Assembly: GCA_012719175.1 (NCBI GenBank)
Contig: JAAYAX010000004.1
Span: forward strand, 124,001 to 188,000
From: Methanomassiliicoccus sp.
Lineage (GTDB): Archaea > Thermoplasmatota > Thermoplasmata > Methanomassiliicoccales > Methanomassiliicoccaceae
Direction of reading: 5' to 3'
DNA length: 64,000 bases
In this document: positions 1 to 7,353 of the stretch, piece after piece
Numbering within the stretch: position 1 is the first letter of the stretch
Layout: the number at the start of each line of letters is the position of its first letter
Program-made: the position numbers and the translations under genes
The notes under the pieces: generated by a model
What the model was told of the DNA's origin: nothing
What the model saw: only the letters and a program-made list of their open reading frames with translations
Database searches by the model: none

Positions 1-55
1 ATACTGGCTCATTGAAAAATGGAGTTGTGTTTCAGGTTAAAAGGAGGTTAATTTG

Positions 56-694
56 GTGAAAGTTGCTCTATACGCGAGGGTTTCCACAGAGGACCAAGAC
101 ACCGACGTTCAAAAGTTCAGACTTGAAGAGTATGCCAGGCTCCAGGGGTGGGAGGTCTTCGGGTATTTCAAGGATGAGGCATCCGGAGCTGACGATTCCC
201 GGCCGGGACTGGACCTTATGCTTGAAGCAGCAGGGATATCGAAGGACGGCAAATCTTCCAGGCCCAGGTATGACGCGATCGTCATAACAAAGCTAGACCG
301 CATAATGAGATCTCTCGTTTCCTTGGAGCTGCTAATCTCGAAACTCGATAAACAAAAGGTATCATTGATAGTCATGGACCAGGGGATAGACACAGGGGCA
401 GATGGCAACGACGAGACAAAGAAGCTGATCCGGCGCATCCTAGGGGCCGTTGCGGAGTGGGAACGGCAGATGATCCGGACTAGGGTCAAGGAAGGCATGG
501 AGAAGGCCCGGAAACACGGCACAAGGAGTGGGGAGCCTATCGGACGGCCGAGAGCTCGCGTTCCCCCCGAGGCCCTTACTGCCGTCCGATCGGGTAGGCC
601 CTTGAGGGAAGTAGCAACCGAGTATCACCTTTCACTTGCTACTCTGCAAAGGCGTTCCAAAAAGGACGGGTCCCTTTCTTTAAATAAGAACTAG
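56..694 (+). CDS. Serine recombinase (resolvase/invertase family)
   Basis: Small serine recombinase, about 212 aa. The N-terminal catalytic domain (residues 1-140) starts YARVSTEDQ, with the nucleophile Ser in ARVST, followed by the KLDR segment with the conserved Arg and an AEWERQMIRTR helix. The C-terminal 45 residues (VPPEALTAVRSGRPLREVA) look like the usual resolvase helix-turn-helix. A strong AAGGAGG at 41-47 lies 8 nt before GTG 56, so I prefer this start over TTG 53. It probably resolves element multimers or inverts DNA. It lies in the same integrated element as the tyrosine integrase at 5510, so it is probably not the integration enzyme. The partner site is not visible. Confidence 0.9.
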   Translation: MKVALYARVSTEDQDTDVQKFRLEEYARLQGWEVFGYFKDEASGADDSRPGLDLMLEAAGISKDGKSSRPRYDAIVITKLDRIMRSLVSLELLISKLDKQKVSLIVMDQGIDTGADGNDETKKLIRRILGAVAEWERQMIRTRVKEGMEKARKHGTRSGEPIGRPRARVPPEALTAVRSGRPLREVATEYHLSLATLQRRSKKDGSLSLNKN

Positions 695-795
695 CCCAAA
701 CCACCTTGTTTCACAACCTTTAGGTTATGAGACACACACAGGGCAATAAGCCCGGTAATACATACTCATTATTTTTTTAGGTGCTTCGCACAACT

Positions 796-966
796 TTAAG
801 TCCGATGCTCTTTGGCTTGCTCCTGTTCTGCCTGCATCATCCGTCTTATCGTTACCTCTATTCCGTGGGAACGGTGGGCGAAGGTCCGGTCCTTGACCTT
901 ACTATCCAACCATGCGAGGACCTCTGGGGGGAGGGTGATCGTTACCTGTTCCCTCTGTCGTGTCAT
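796..966 (-). CDS. Ribbon-helix-helix DNA-binding protein (56 aa)
   Basis: Small gene read directly from the minus strand. The protein begins MTRQREQVTITLPPEVLAWL and continues with an RSHGIEVTIRRMM helix. A basic start, one beta strand (VTITLPPE) and two helices is the CopG/Arc ribbon-helix-helix layout. A TATA-like TATATATTTT (991-1000) sits about 26 nt upstream of ATG 966, which fits a leaderless transcript; ATG 975 is an alternative start. A perfect palindrome (961-974) covers the start codon, which suggests autorepression. Its closest relative in the window is the RHH protein at 23952 in the provirus. Confidence 0.75.
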   Translation of the reverse strand: MTRQREQVTITLPPEVLAWLDSKVKDRTFAHRSHGIEVTIRRMMQAEQEQAKEHRT

Positions 967-974
967 ATATGACA
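961..974. promoter_or_regulatory. Perfect 14-bp palindrome, likely RHH operator
   Basis: TGTCATATATGACA is its own reverse complement. It covers the ATG of the RHH gene at 796-966 and lies in the divergent promoter region shared with the gene at 1052. RHH dimers bind short palindromes, so autoregulation is the simplest reading; the assignment to this protein is inference. Confidence 0.6.
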
Positions 975-1007
975 TAACCTTATACCAACATATATATTTT
1001 AGTAATG

Positions 1008-1016
1008 TTATATAGT
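1008..1016 (+). promoter_or_regulatory. TATA-like box for the gene at 1052
   Basis: GTTATATAG lies about 40 nt upstream of ATG 1052, in a 76-bp region between divergent genes. It is the only AT-rich box there on this strand. Confidence 0.4.
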
Positions 1017-1051
1017 CTCTTGTAAGGTGATACCTTACGAAGGTCGATTAA

Positions 1052-1252
1052 ATGAGTGAAAATCGGGTCGGTATGGATGCCAGGAGCATCGAATATGTGC
1101 TAGGAGTGGAGGACTGCGCCGGGATGGTCTACGATATGCTTGAGGAAGGCAAGAACCAGGAAGAGCTCAAGAGGGTCCTTCATAAGCTAATGGTGGTCGC
1201 AGGGAACGTCAGGAGCCAGCGGTTCATGGAGGATAACGGCCTACTTCAATAA
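1052..1252 (+). CDS. Hypothetical 66-aa protein
   Basis: Not recognised. The protein is mostly helical and charged (VYDMLEEGKNQEELKRVLHK), without cysteines suited to a zinc site or a membrane segment. It is divergent from the RHH regulator at 796-966 and shares its control region, so it is probably regulated by it. It could be a small accessory or antirepressor protein; nothing in the sequence decides. Confidence 0.6.
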   Translation: MSENRVGMDARSIEYVLGVEDCAGMVYDMLEEGKNQEELKRVLHKLMVVAGNVRSQRFMEDNGLLQ

Positions 1253-1264
1253 TCCTTCTTTAAT

Positions 1265-1280
1265 GCCGGAGTGTTCCGGC
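1265..1280. terminator. Hairpin GCCGGA-GTGT-TCCGGC
   Basis: Perfect 6-bp GC-rich stem with a 4-nt loop, 12 nt after the stop of the gene at 1052 and followed by pyrimidine-rich sequence. A plausible transcript end. Confidence 0.5.
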
Positions 1281-1323
1281 GACCCCCCATCCCTCCTTTC
1301 TTAATGTTCCTTCTTAACAAATA

Positions 1324-1398
1324 AATGTAATAGCTTTATTTTGTGTGTGGTAAGCTTTACATTCATATCAGACTACTTTCATATTGTCCTTCGGACAA
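1324..1398. repeat. Two inverted repeats between convergent genes
   Basis: The arms AATGTAATAGCTT (1324-1336) and AAGCTTTACATT (1352-1363) are complementary except for one extra base. A second stem, TTGTCC-TTC-GGACAA, occupies 1384-1398. Both lie between convergent genes and may act as terminators in either direction. Confidence 0.4.
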
Positions 1399-1454
1399 CT
1401 ATCGAAGTAAGAACCTCTGGCCTCGCAACATTAGCCAGGCAATGATAATATGTC

Positions 1455-2225
1455 TCAGATCCCTTTTGTCTTGTCTTGCTTCTCCTTCTTCCTTTGTTTA
1501 GAATCCTTAGATGCTGAATCCAGTTCTTCGATGACCTTCATAAAATACCACTTCCATTCCGGGAGACTAGGGTATATGATAACATATAATTCGTTGTTAG
1601 TAAACTCGGGATTTAGGTATAAGCGATCCTCCTTTTCATTCACTCCTTCAATATCTGCCCCGGCGATCTTGACTGGTATTCCTCCAGTACCTCTGAGGTC
1701 CTTCCATCCGAAGAGCCCCTTCCAAAGTGGAGGGTTTTCCTTCTCGAAAAAATGCCAGGGTAAGGTTAGGGAATAGCCTAGACTTTCCAGATACGCTATA
1801 TGACCTATCACTGGGCGTATTTCATTGCATATTTTCCGTATCTTCCTTTTATTCTTCCAGGCGTCGTCCTTCTCAATGGCTTCAACGATTTCCTTTGCCT
1901 GATCAATAACCATCGAGACGAGAACCCCCTTTGAGACCGGGAGAGTCGCTTCCTCTTTTGAAAGATCTATCTCCTGTGTGTTCGGAGGTAATAAAAGTTC
2001 ATCAGTAGGTATGAATTGAGTCGGACCCTTTCCCTTTCCGTGATGGGGTTTAGGTGTTAAATTCCCATCCTTAACAAGATCGGCCCTATGTTTTTGATGA
2101 GAACTCAAAGAGATACCTTGCTTATGAAGGATCTTTTGGGCTTCATCCTCTGTTTTACCCCCACTATATGCCTTCTTTACCGTTTCCCGGGTCTTATCCT
2201 TTTTTGCAATCGTTGCAGAATTCAT
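1455..2225 (-). CDS. Hypothetical 256-aa protein, possible helix-turn-helix N-terminus
   Basis: Not recognised. The first 60 residues are basic, with a segment (KTEDEAQKILHKQGISLSSH) that reads like a helix-turn-helix. A Pro/Lys-rich linker follows, then a Trp-rich C-terminal half (WKGLFGWKDLRG, LPEWKWYFMKVIEEL) and a very basic tail. ATG 2225 opens into the TTGCAA-repeat region shared with the divergent regulator at 2374. The layout suits an element regulator or replication accessory protein, but no family can be named. Confidence 0.65.
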   Translation of the reverse strand: MNSATIAKKDKTRETVKKAYSGGKTEDEAQKILHKQGISLSSHQKHRADLVKDGNLTPKPHHGKGKGPTQFIPTDELLLPPNTQEIDLSKEEATLPVSKGVLVSMVIDQAKEIVEAIEKDDAWKNKRKIRKICNEIRPVIGHIAYLESLGYSLTLPWHFFEKENPPLWKGLFGWKDLRGTGGIPVKIAGADIEGVNEKEDRLYLNPEFTNNELYVIIYPSLPEWKWYFMKVIEELDSASKDSKQRKKEKQDKTKGI

Positions 2226-2327
2226 CCAGCACTTCCTTTTTTTACATTATTGCAACCGGAAATTGCAACGGTCATTGCAAGAGCCAGTTGGCATTATTTT
2301 TATTTATTATTGCAACCGTAATTGCGA
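2204..2327. promoter_or_regulatory. Cluster of TTGCAA repeats (operators or iterons)
   Basis: The hexamer TTGCAA, itself palindromic, occurs at 2204, 2250, 2263, 2275 and 2310, with variants TTGCAG at 2213 and TTGCGA at 2322. Neighbouring copies are 12-13 bp apart inside two related blocks reading ATTATTGCAACCG. The cluster sits between divergent genes. It could be an operator array for the RHH protein at 2374, or replication iterons for the element whose primase is encoded just downstream. Confidence 0.6.
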
Positions 2328-2329
2328 CG

Positions 2330-2342
2330 AAAGTATATATTT
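2330..2342 (+). promoter_or_regulatory. TATA box for the RHH gene at 2374
   Basis: AAGTATATATTTT, centred near 2336, is about 38 nt before ATG 2374. It directly adjoins the TTGCAA repeats, so a protein bound there would block TBP. Confidence 0.55.
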
Positions 2343-2373
2343 TTCTTCATTCTTCGCTCAATGTGGTAAAATC

Positions 2374-2637
2374 ATGAAGAAACATTACAACATGACCCTA
2401 GACGAAGAGGTAGTGAGAAAAGCCAAGGCCCTTGCCGGACCTATCCCCTTCTCTCACTACCTTGAATCTCTAATGGTAAGGGAGATCTCCCTTAACGAGA
2501 AAAGAAGGACCGAACAGAACACCAGGAAGGAAGTCCCTCCCCAGGTCCCTGCTCCTGCAGATCAGTCCAAGCCGACCCGGAAGCGGCTTAGAAAATGGTA
2601 TGATGGTATGCCTTTCTTGAGAGGGGGAGCGAAATGA
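2374..2637 (+). CDS. RHH-like DNA-binding protein (87 aa)
   Basis: The sequence starts MKKHYNMTLDEEVVRKAKAL followed by PFSHYLESLMVREI. A beta strand of NMTLDEEVV type plus a short helix pair is the usual form of archaeal ribbon-helix-helix proteins. The last 45 residues are Pro/Lys/Arg-rich and probably disordered. It is the first gene of a rightward run leading to the primase and integrase and probably autoregulates through the TTGCAA repeats upstream (inference). Confidence 0.65.
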   Translation: MKKHYNMTLDEEVVRKAKALAGPIPFSHYLESLMVREISLNEKRRTEQNTRKEVPPQVPAPADQSKPTRKRLRKWYDGMPFLRGGAK

Positions 2638-2724
2638 GAGCGCTAGCCTCAACTCAAAACAGACGAAAAAAGAGGAAAACATCCGGGATATTTGTGTGAA
2701 ATATAGGTAAAAAGGAGGTGAAAA

Positions 2725-2913
2725 ATGAACGACTGGAATATTGTAAGCAAGGAAAATATAAACACCAATAGAAAGAGCAGGGCGATCGTCCTGCGCTGCT
2801 CCGATGCGACGTATAACGACCTTATGCAGCTCATCAAGACCCTGCCCGATTGCTACATCGTCTTCTCGAAGTCTAGCAACCTGAGGTTAGTCGTTTGTGA
2901 GGAGGGCTGGTAG
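2725..2913 (+). CDS. Hypothetical 62-aa protein
   Basis: It has an excellent ribosome site (AAAAAGGAGGTG, about 6 nt before ATG 2725), which supports it as a real gene. The protein contains SRAIVLRCSDATYNDLMQLI and YIVFSKSSNLRLVVCEE, a short alpha/beta fold of unknown role. It is followed 2 nt later by a second small gene and then by the primase, forming one operon. It may be a primase accessory factor. Confidence 0.65.
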   Translation: MNDWNIVSKENINTNRKSRAIVLRCSDATYNDLMQLIKTLPDCYIVFSKSSNLRLVVCEEGW

Positions 2914-2915
2914 CA

Positions 2916-3107
2916 ATGCCTTGCGAGTACTATCCCGGCATTACCGTATTCAGAGCGGACAAGGACGTTTTCGATGCCTTGAAAGGATTGCTCCAATTCC
3001 GAACTAATACCGTCCAGGTTGAGAAATATACTCTCCGTAGTATCTCGGAGCTTGACTACTACCGAATAATGAAGATCGTGGATCGTCTTTGTCCTAGGAA
3101 GTGGTAG
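2916..3107 (+). CDS. Hypothetical 63-aa protein upstream of primase
   Basis: Second small gene of the replication operon, 2 nt after the previous stop and 1 nt before the primase GTG. It contains GITVFRADKDVFDALKGLLQ and a Tyr-rich C-terminal helix. Its arrangement, a strand then a DALKGLL-type helix, is similar to the preceding protein, so the two may be distant paralogues. No known family. Confidence 0.6.
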   Translation: MPCEYYPGITVFRADKDVFDALKGLLQFRTNTVQVEKYTLRSISELDYYRIMKIVDRLCPRKW

Positions 3108-3108
3108 T

Positions 3109-5325
3109 GTGGCCATTTCCATACCTGACAGGCTCCGAGAGCCGTCATTCCGTTTTGTTCTGGTCAAAGCGAAAGACAAAAGCCCCATTGAAAAGGACTG
3201 GCAGAAAAATGCGAACTATCCATGCGAGGACCCCAAATTATCGAGACACCTGGGCAAGGACGGCAACTATGGAGTGCTCTGCGGTATCAATGGTCTGGCC
3301 GTTATTGACGCTGATTCCCCGGAAGTAGCAGCAGCCGTTGAAGAGTCCCTACCTCAGACCTTTACGGTCCAGACGGGAAGGGGAGGGCGCCATTTCTACT
3401 ATCGCTGTGCAGATCTGCCGGGTCCCCTCCGCCTAGCACGTCCTGGGGACGCCAAAGGGACGATAGGGGACGTTCAATCCACCGGGAAACAGGTCATTGG
3501 TCCAGGTAGCATCCATCCGAACGGGAACGCCTACACGGTCCTAAAGGACCTGCCCCTCGCCTCGATTAAGGCCGAGCAGATCAGGACGGCTCTCAGCGAC
3601 TTCCTGCCCCCTCCGGAGACAGACACGCTCGAAGATATGAAGAGAGAGCTGCCGAACAGGTCCAGGGACGTTGAACTGGACTCCCTGAAGGTCCAGGACG
3701 TTATCTCTATGGGTGGCCTCAAGGGGCTGGGCGGTAAGTTCCGTGGTTCCTGTCCCTGGCATGGCAGCAATACAGGCCATAACTTCGAGGTTGATATTTC
3801 TAAGAACGCCTGGTATTGCTTCCGGCACGGGACGGGAGGGGGACCCCTTCACGCCATCGCCGTACAGGAGAAGGTTCTGGATTGCGGTGATTGCGTCCCA
3901 GGAGCCTTGAGGGGAGAGAAGTTCAAGAGAGCCCTGGAGATCGCCCAGGATAAGCATGGACTCTGCCGGAAAGAAGCCATGTCGTCAGGACGCCTTGGGC
4001 GGAAGGGAAGCAAGGGTATTGAAAAAACGGCACCGATCGGCATACCATACGATTTGGAGCACGCCGAGATTTACAAAGAGGATGGTAAGCTTGGAGCGGC
4101 ATTAATTAAGGACGGTATCGAGATTGAATTTCATACCGTCAAGGAATGGCAGGAAATCGATGATAAAATTGTGAAATACCTGCATTACAAATTTTTGAGC
4201 ATGGATGAACTTCCTTGGAATTTACCAGAAAAGCCGGAGATCAACGAGGATTCGTCCCTTCTTACAGACATCATGAGATGTAATGATGAATATATAGAAT
4301 TCCCAGACGATATCACTCCTGCCAGCCTTGCGATCTGGCAAATCTCGACAGCTTTTGTTCCGTTCATCCCTAGGTCTCCGCTGCTATCACTTTTTGGACC
4401 TCCCATATCGGGTAAAGGGCAAATTCTGGACCAAATATATCTGATAGGGTATCGTGGTTTCAAGATGTCCAGACCGACACCGGCCGTCCTATATCGGGGA
4501 AGCCATTGGAACAAGACTACCTGGGCAATGGACGAACTTCAAGATTTAGGCCAGGAAGATTGGAACTCTTGCATGAACATCTTGAAATGTACCTACGACG
4601 GTACGCCAATTCCTCGATGTAACTGGACCAATACTGGCCTGGATATTTTCCGCCTAAGACCTTTCATGGCGGTTTCTTACAAGGATCAGGTCCCCCCTAA
4701 TGATGTAATGAGCAGGTCCATTAGCATCACAATGCCCAGGGGAGCAGGAAATAAGATATTGGTCGATGAAACAGAGGAACATATCCAGCTTAGAAGCAGG
4801 CTGTTAGCTCTGAGACTACGCCTATTCACACGTCCAGATTTAGTGAAGGAGTATAGAGATAAGGCGACAGAAACCCTCAATCTTGACGAAGTCGGCTTGA
4901 AAAATCGACCTAAAGATATTGCTAATTCTCTTTTGTTCGCAGGAAGTATGTTTAATCAAACCGAGGAAATAATAGAACTTATCAAACAGAGCACCGAGAA
5001 AGAAATCGAGCAGAGCAAAGATACCTTTGAAGCCTTTGTTTATTATGGATTGGACGAACTCTGGAAAGATTTTCACAAGGATAAGATTTATACTACCTTT
5101 GTCCGGGAACGGGTCGCTCAAACCCTGTTTGACCTGGGAGACCTGAAAGATAAGGCAGATCTGACCACACGGAGAGTTAATAAGGCCCTATACATCCTTG
5201 GATATAAACTTCCGAGGGGAGGGCAACACATCCCCTATATTGACAAGCTAGATAGGACTAATATAAAAGCGCATGAAGTGAATGGCCGCCGCTATCCTCC
5301 ACTAATGGATGAGAATAAGAGATGA
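3109..5325 (+). CDS. Primase-polymerase with zinc motif and helicase-like ATPase domain
   Basis: A 738-aa replication protein. Residues 1-150 match the bifunctional primase/polymerase (Prim-Pol) fold: VIDAD with D67 and D69, the GRGGRHFYY motif with H95, and GDVQSTGKQVIGPGS. Residues about 215-241 hold a CPWH...CFRH arrangement like a CHC2-type zinc ribbon. The C-terminal half has a P-loop-like GPPISGKG (430-437) and a Walker-B-like AMDE (D475, E476), suggesting a helicase/ATPase that unwinds the origin. Start is GTG 3109, 1 nt after the previous stop. This is the likely replication initiator of the element and implies a circular form. The final part has no motif I recognise. Confidence 0.85.
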   Translation: MAISIPDRLREPSFRFVLVKAKDKSPIEKDWQKNANYPCEDPKLSRHLGKDGNYGVLCGINGLAVIDADSPEVAAAVEESLPQTFTVQTGRGGRHFYYRCADLPGPLRLARPGDAKGTIGDVQSTGKQVIGPGSIHPNGNAYTVLKDLPLASIKAEQIRTALSDFLPPPETDTLEDMKRELPNRSRDVELDSLKVQDVISMGGLKGLGGKFRGSCPWHGSNTGHNFEVDISKNAWYCFRHGTGGGPLHAIAVQEKVLDCGDCVPGALRGEKFKRALEIAQDKHGLCRKEAMSSGRLGRKGSKGIEKTAPIGIPYDLEHAEIYKEDGKLGAALIKDGIEIEFHTVKEWQEIDDKIVKYLHYKFLSMDELPWNLPEKPEINEDSSLLTDIMRCNDEYIEFPDDITPASLAIWQISTAFVPFIPRSPLLSLFGPPISGKGQILDQIYLIGYRGFKMSRPTPAVLYRGSHWNKTTWAMDELQDLGQEDWNSCMNILKCTYDGTPIPRCNWTNTGLDIFRLRPFMAVSYKDQVPPNDVMSRSISITMPRGAGNKILVDETEEHIQLRSRLLALRLRLFTRPDLVKEYRDKATETLNLDEVGLKNRPKDIANSLLFAGSMFNQTEEIIELIKQSTEKEIEQSKDTFEAFVYYGLDELWKDFHKDKIYTTFVRERVAQTLFDLGDLKDKADLTTRRVNKALYILGYKLPRGGQHIPYIDKLDRTNIKAHEVNGRRYPPLMDENKR

Positions 5326-5507
5326 ATCTTAACCTTTTAACCTCCCCTTACCTTTTTTTAACCTCGATATTTTGGCCTATCCAGATACGGGCCGACGTTA
5401 AGAAAGTTAAGAAGGTTAAGTTTTTTGAAAGGGGTGAGTGGGAGAGCGAATACAACGGACAAATTGTTTCTTTTCGGAATGCTATAGGGCATCTTGGAGG
5501 GACCTGA
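5322..5507 (+). CDS. Possible 61-aa protein between primase and integrase
   Basis: ATG 5322 overlaps the primase stop by 4 nt (ATGA) and the stop lies 2 nt before the integrase ATG, so the position suits translational coupling. The protein has a hydrophobic start and a KKVKKVK stretch encoded by short direct repeats (GTTAAGAA). It may be real or only a spacer that happens to be open. Confidence 0.35.
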   Translation: MNLNLLTSPYLFLTSIFWPIQIRADVKKVKKVKFFERGEWESEYNGQIVSFRNAIGHLGGT

Positions 5508-5509
5508 TA

Positions 5510-6487
5510 ATGGCAAGACCTCGATGGTCCCTCGATCAAGAAGTAGCAGAATATCTTCGAGAATTGGAGGACGGCGGAAGGAGCCCTATGACAATTCAAG
5601 ACTACCGTTGGGCATTGAATCACCTATTCAATGGTCTTGAAGATGCAAAGATGACCCTTAACCCTCGAAAGGTAGGGAAGAAGGAAATCGAGTATCTTAG
5701 GGATGACTACCTTACCCAATGCAACAGGACGAGATCAAACCTTATCAAAATCCTTTTAGGCTTTTTGAGGTGGGCGGGGAATACCCAGATAGCTAAACTC
5801 CGATTCAGTTTCGGAGACACTTCCCCTAGGAATATCCGATGGCTCACCGATGATGAAGCAACCACCGTTAGGTTGAACGCTGTGGGATTGGAAAGGATAG
5901 TCACGCATTGCGAGCTGGACCTAGGCTTGAGAAGGTGTGAGGTCCTAAGGCTCAAGGTGAATGACTTCAAGGATGGCCGACAACCGGCCATCTTCATCCA
6001 CGGTAAGGGCCGAGACGGTGGGAAGTTCAGACAGATAAGCTGGCATCCAGAAACAGCCTCGTTCTTAGATGAATATCTGGATATGAGAAACATGGAAATC
6101 AAGAAGGCTAGAAAGAAAGATCCTTCGGTCAAGATTCCCAATATGTTGCTCATCTACGAACGGGGAGGGAAGCTGAACGCTTACCAGAAAACCGCCGTGG
6201 ACAATCTATTGAAGGATCTTGGTCAAAGAATTGGTTTCGAGTTCTCGAACCATGATCTCAGACGCACCTGTGGGCGTATGATGTACCGTGCGGGCGTGAC
6301 CCTAGAAGAGATCGCACGTATCTTTGGACACGCCGACACTAGGACAACTGCGCACTATATCGGTCTAGACCTTGAGGATATGGACCACGCAATGGCGAAA
6401 TATGCCAGCTATCAAAAATCCTTTGTTGTACCGCAAATGGTACAAAATGAGCTTAGCCAGGAAAAAAGTGGACAGAGCGGGATTTGA
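5510..6487 (+). CDS. Tyrosine recombinase (integrase) of the tRNA-Ala element
   Basis: A 325-aa phage-type integrase that would integrate and excise the element. An N-terminal core-binding SAM-like domain (residues 1-110) precedes the catalytic domain with R141 (GLRRCEVLRL), the HDLRR box (H248, R251), H274 (FGHAD) and nucleophile Y283 (AHYIG). GGAGG at 5496-5500 lies 9 nt before ATG 5510, which fixes the start. The final codons and stop (6469-6487) lie inside the tRNA-Ala gene on the other strand, so the gene tail is built from the attachment site itself. Confidence 0.92.
   Translation: MARPRWSLDQEVAEYLRELEDGGRSPMTIQDYRWALNHLFNGLEDAKMTLNPRKVGKKEIEYLRDDYLTQCNRTRSNLIKILLGFLRWAGNTQIAKLRFSFGDTSPRNIRWLTDDEATTVRLNAVGLERIVTHCELDLGLRRCEVLRLKVNDFKDGRQPAIFIHGKGRDGGKFRQISWHPETASFLDEYLDMRNMEIKKARKKDPSVKIPNMLLIYERGGKLNAYQKTAVDNLLKDLGQRIGFEFSNHDLRRTCGRMMYRAGVTLEEIARIFGHADTRTTAHYIGLDLEDMDHAMAKYASYQKSFVVPQMVQNELSQEKSGQSGI
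6469..6487. other. Attachment-site half: tRNA 3' end overlapping integrase stop
   Basis: The 3' end of tRNA-Ala (minus strand) also encodes the last residues SGQSGI and stop of the integrase. Elements that use tRNA 3' ends leave the host gene intact and place a copy of the 3' end at their far end. I see no second copy to the left inside the window, so the other border should lie before position 1. Confidence 0.6.
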
Positions 6488-6541
6488 ACCCGCGGCCTCG
6501 ACATTGCGAATGTCGCGATCTTCCAGCTGATCTATCTGCCC
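6469..6541 (-). tRNA. tRNA-Ala (anticodon CGC)
   Basis: A 73-nt cloverleaf on the minus strand. The acceptor arm GGGCAGA pairs with TCTGTCC and includes the G3:U70 wobble pair that identifies alanine tRNAs, with discriminator A. The anticodon stem is CGACA/TGTCG around loop TTCGCAA, giving anticodon CGC. The T arm is GCGGG-TTCAAAT-CCCGC. No intron and no encoded CCA. It is the integration target of the element to its left. Confidence 0.95.
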
Positions 6542-6565
6542 GTGATAGACCCAGGTAACGAAAGG

Positions 6566-6583
6566 ATGGATATAATCCTTTTT
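6566..6583 (-). promoter_or_regulatory. Promoter of tRNA-Ala
   Basis: On the minus strand AAAAAGGATTATATCC gives a TATA box centred about 33 nt before the tRNA 5' end (6541), the usual archaeal distance. Confidence 0.55.
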
Positions 6584-6709
6584 CTTCCTCGATGGCGATG
6601 GATATTATTGCCAGATGTCTCAGCTCCATTTTATCTCATCCTTTCCTCTAAGGCAGAACTAAATCTCTGAGAGCGCGAAGTATTTCCATCAGGGGAATGT
6701 CGCGAGCAG

Positions 6710-6820
6710 GTGGATAAGATGGTCGCGGATATTCGTGAACTCCTCTGTGATTGTCCGATAAAAAAGAAGTCCATATCGTTGATGAGAAAGTCAGTGGAGT
6801 TTCTAGTATCATTACTTTAA
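6710..6820 (+). pseudogene. Possible gene remnant (36 aa)
   Basis: From GTG 6710 the frame reads VDKMVADIRELLCDCPIKKK and ends KSVEFLVSLL before TAA 818-820. The residues look protein-like, but an in-frame TGA lies a short way upstream and there is no ribosome site. A decayed C-terminus is the likeliest reading; chance cannot be excluded. Confidence 0.25.
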
Positions 6821-7047
6821 TGAACAGCTGAGCAAACAGGATACCTTCTGCTGAGTTGAAAAAAATTTTTTGGCTACTTAAACCATGTAACCATTTAGGA
6901 TCGCTCTTCAAAGGAGTCAAACGACAGAACCAGACCTCAAAATTTTTATGCGACAGTCACACGGATCTAACCCTTCATCGTTTTTCAATGTTTTTTGTGC
7001 GAGCGTACTAATATTGGCTCCTCTCAAAAACCACCGAGGCTAGTGTT

Positions 7048-7353
7048 GTGATGGCCATCCATGAACACGCGATAGAAAGCTGGAAAATGTCATTTGAGGA
7101 GGATCTAAAAAATTGGCTGGCCTTGAATGCGATGACACAGAACAGCATTCCCTTGGTCCCCCCCAACCGAACAGATGTCGATAATGTCAATTTCGTTATC
7201 AGCACCCAGAACGACACCGACAAAGCCACGAACCAGGAAAGATCTGGAATGTGCTGGCTTATCTTGATCGACGCAGATGCATCCTACCGATACAATCTTA
7301 GGATACTAAATGTCGGAGATGGCCATACATGGAAAAGCTGCAACGCTCCTTAG
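7048..7353 (+). CDS. Doubtful 101-aa hypothetical protein
   Basis: The frame contains SWKMSFEEDLKNWLALNAM and a C-terminal WLILIDADASYRYNLRIL. No family recognised, no clear ribosome site, and it overlaps the permease start by 25 nt. Kept only because the codon use is not unlike neighbouring genes. Confidence 0.25.
   Translation: MMAIHEHAIESWKMSFEEDLKNWLALNAMTQNSIPLVPPNRTDVDNVNFVISTQNDTDKATNQERSGMCWLILIDADASYRYNLRILNVGDGHTWKSCNAP

Larger units (their letters stand above)
6542..7328. other. About 790 nt without a confident gene
   Basis: Apart from the tRNA promoter this stretch holds only fragments. One plus-strand reading (6710-6820) gives an organised 36-aa tail, QVDKMVADIRELL then KSVEFLVSLL, with no proper start, and may be the end of a decayed gene. 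A 101-aa frame at 7048-7353 is listed separately. Composition is more AT-rich than the flanks, as expected beside an integration hotspot. Confidence 0.5.

Noticed and set aside
6648-6920. 90-aa minus-strand frame next to tRNA-Ala
   Set aside because: No ribosome site, no recognisable motif, odd composition and overlap with a better plus-strand remnant.
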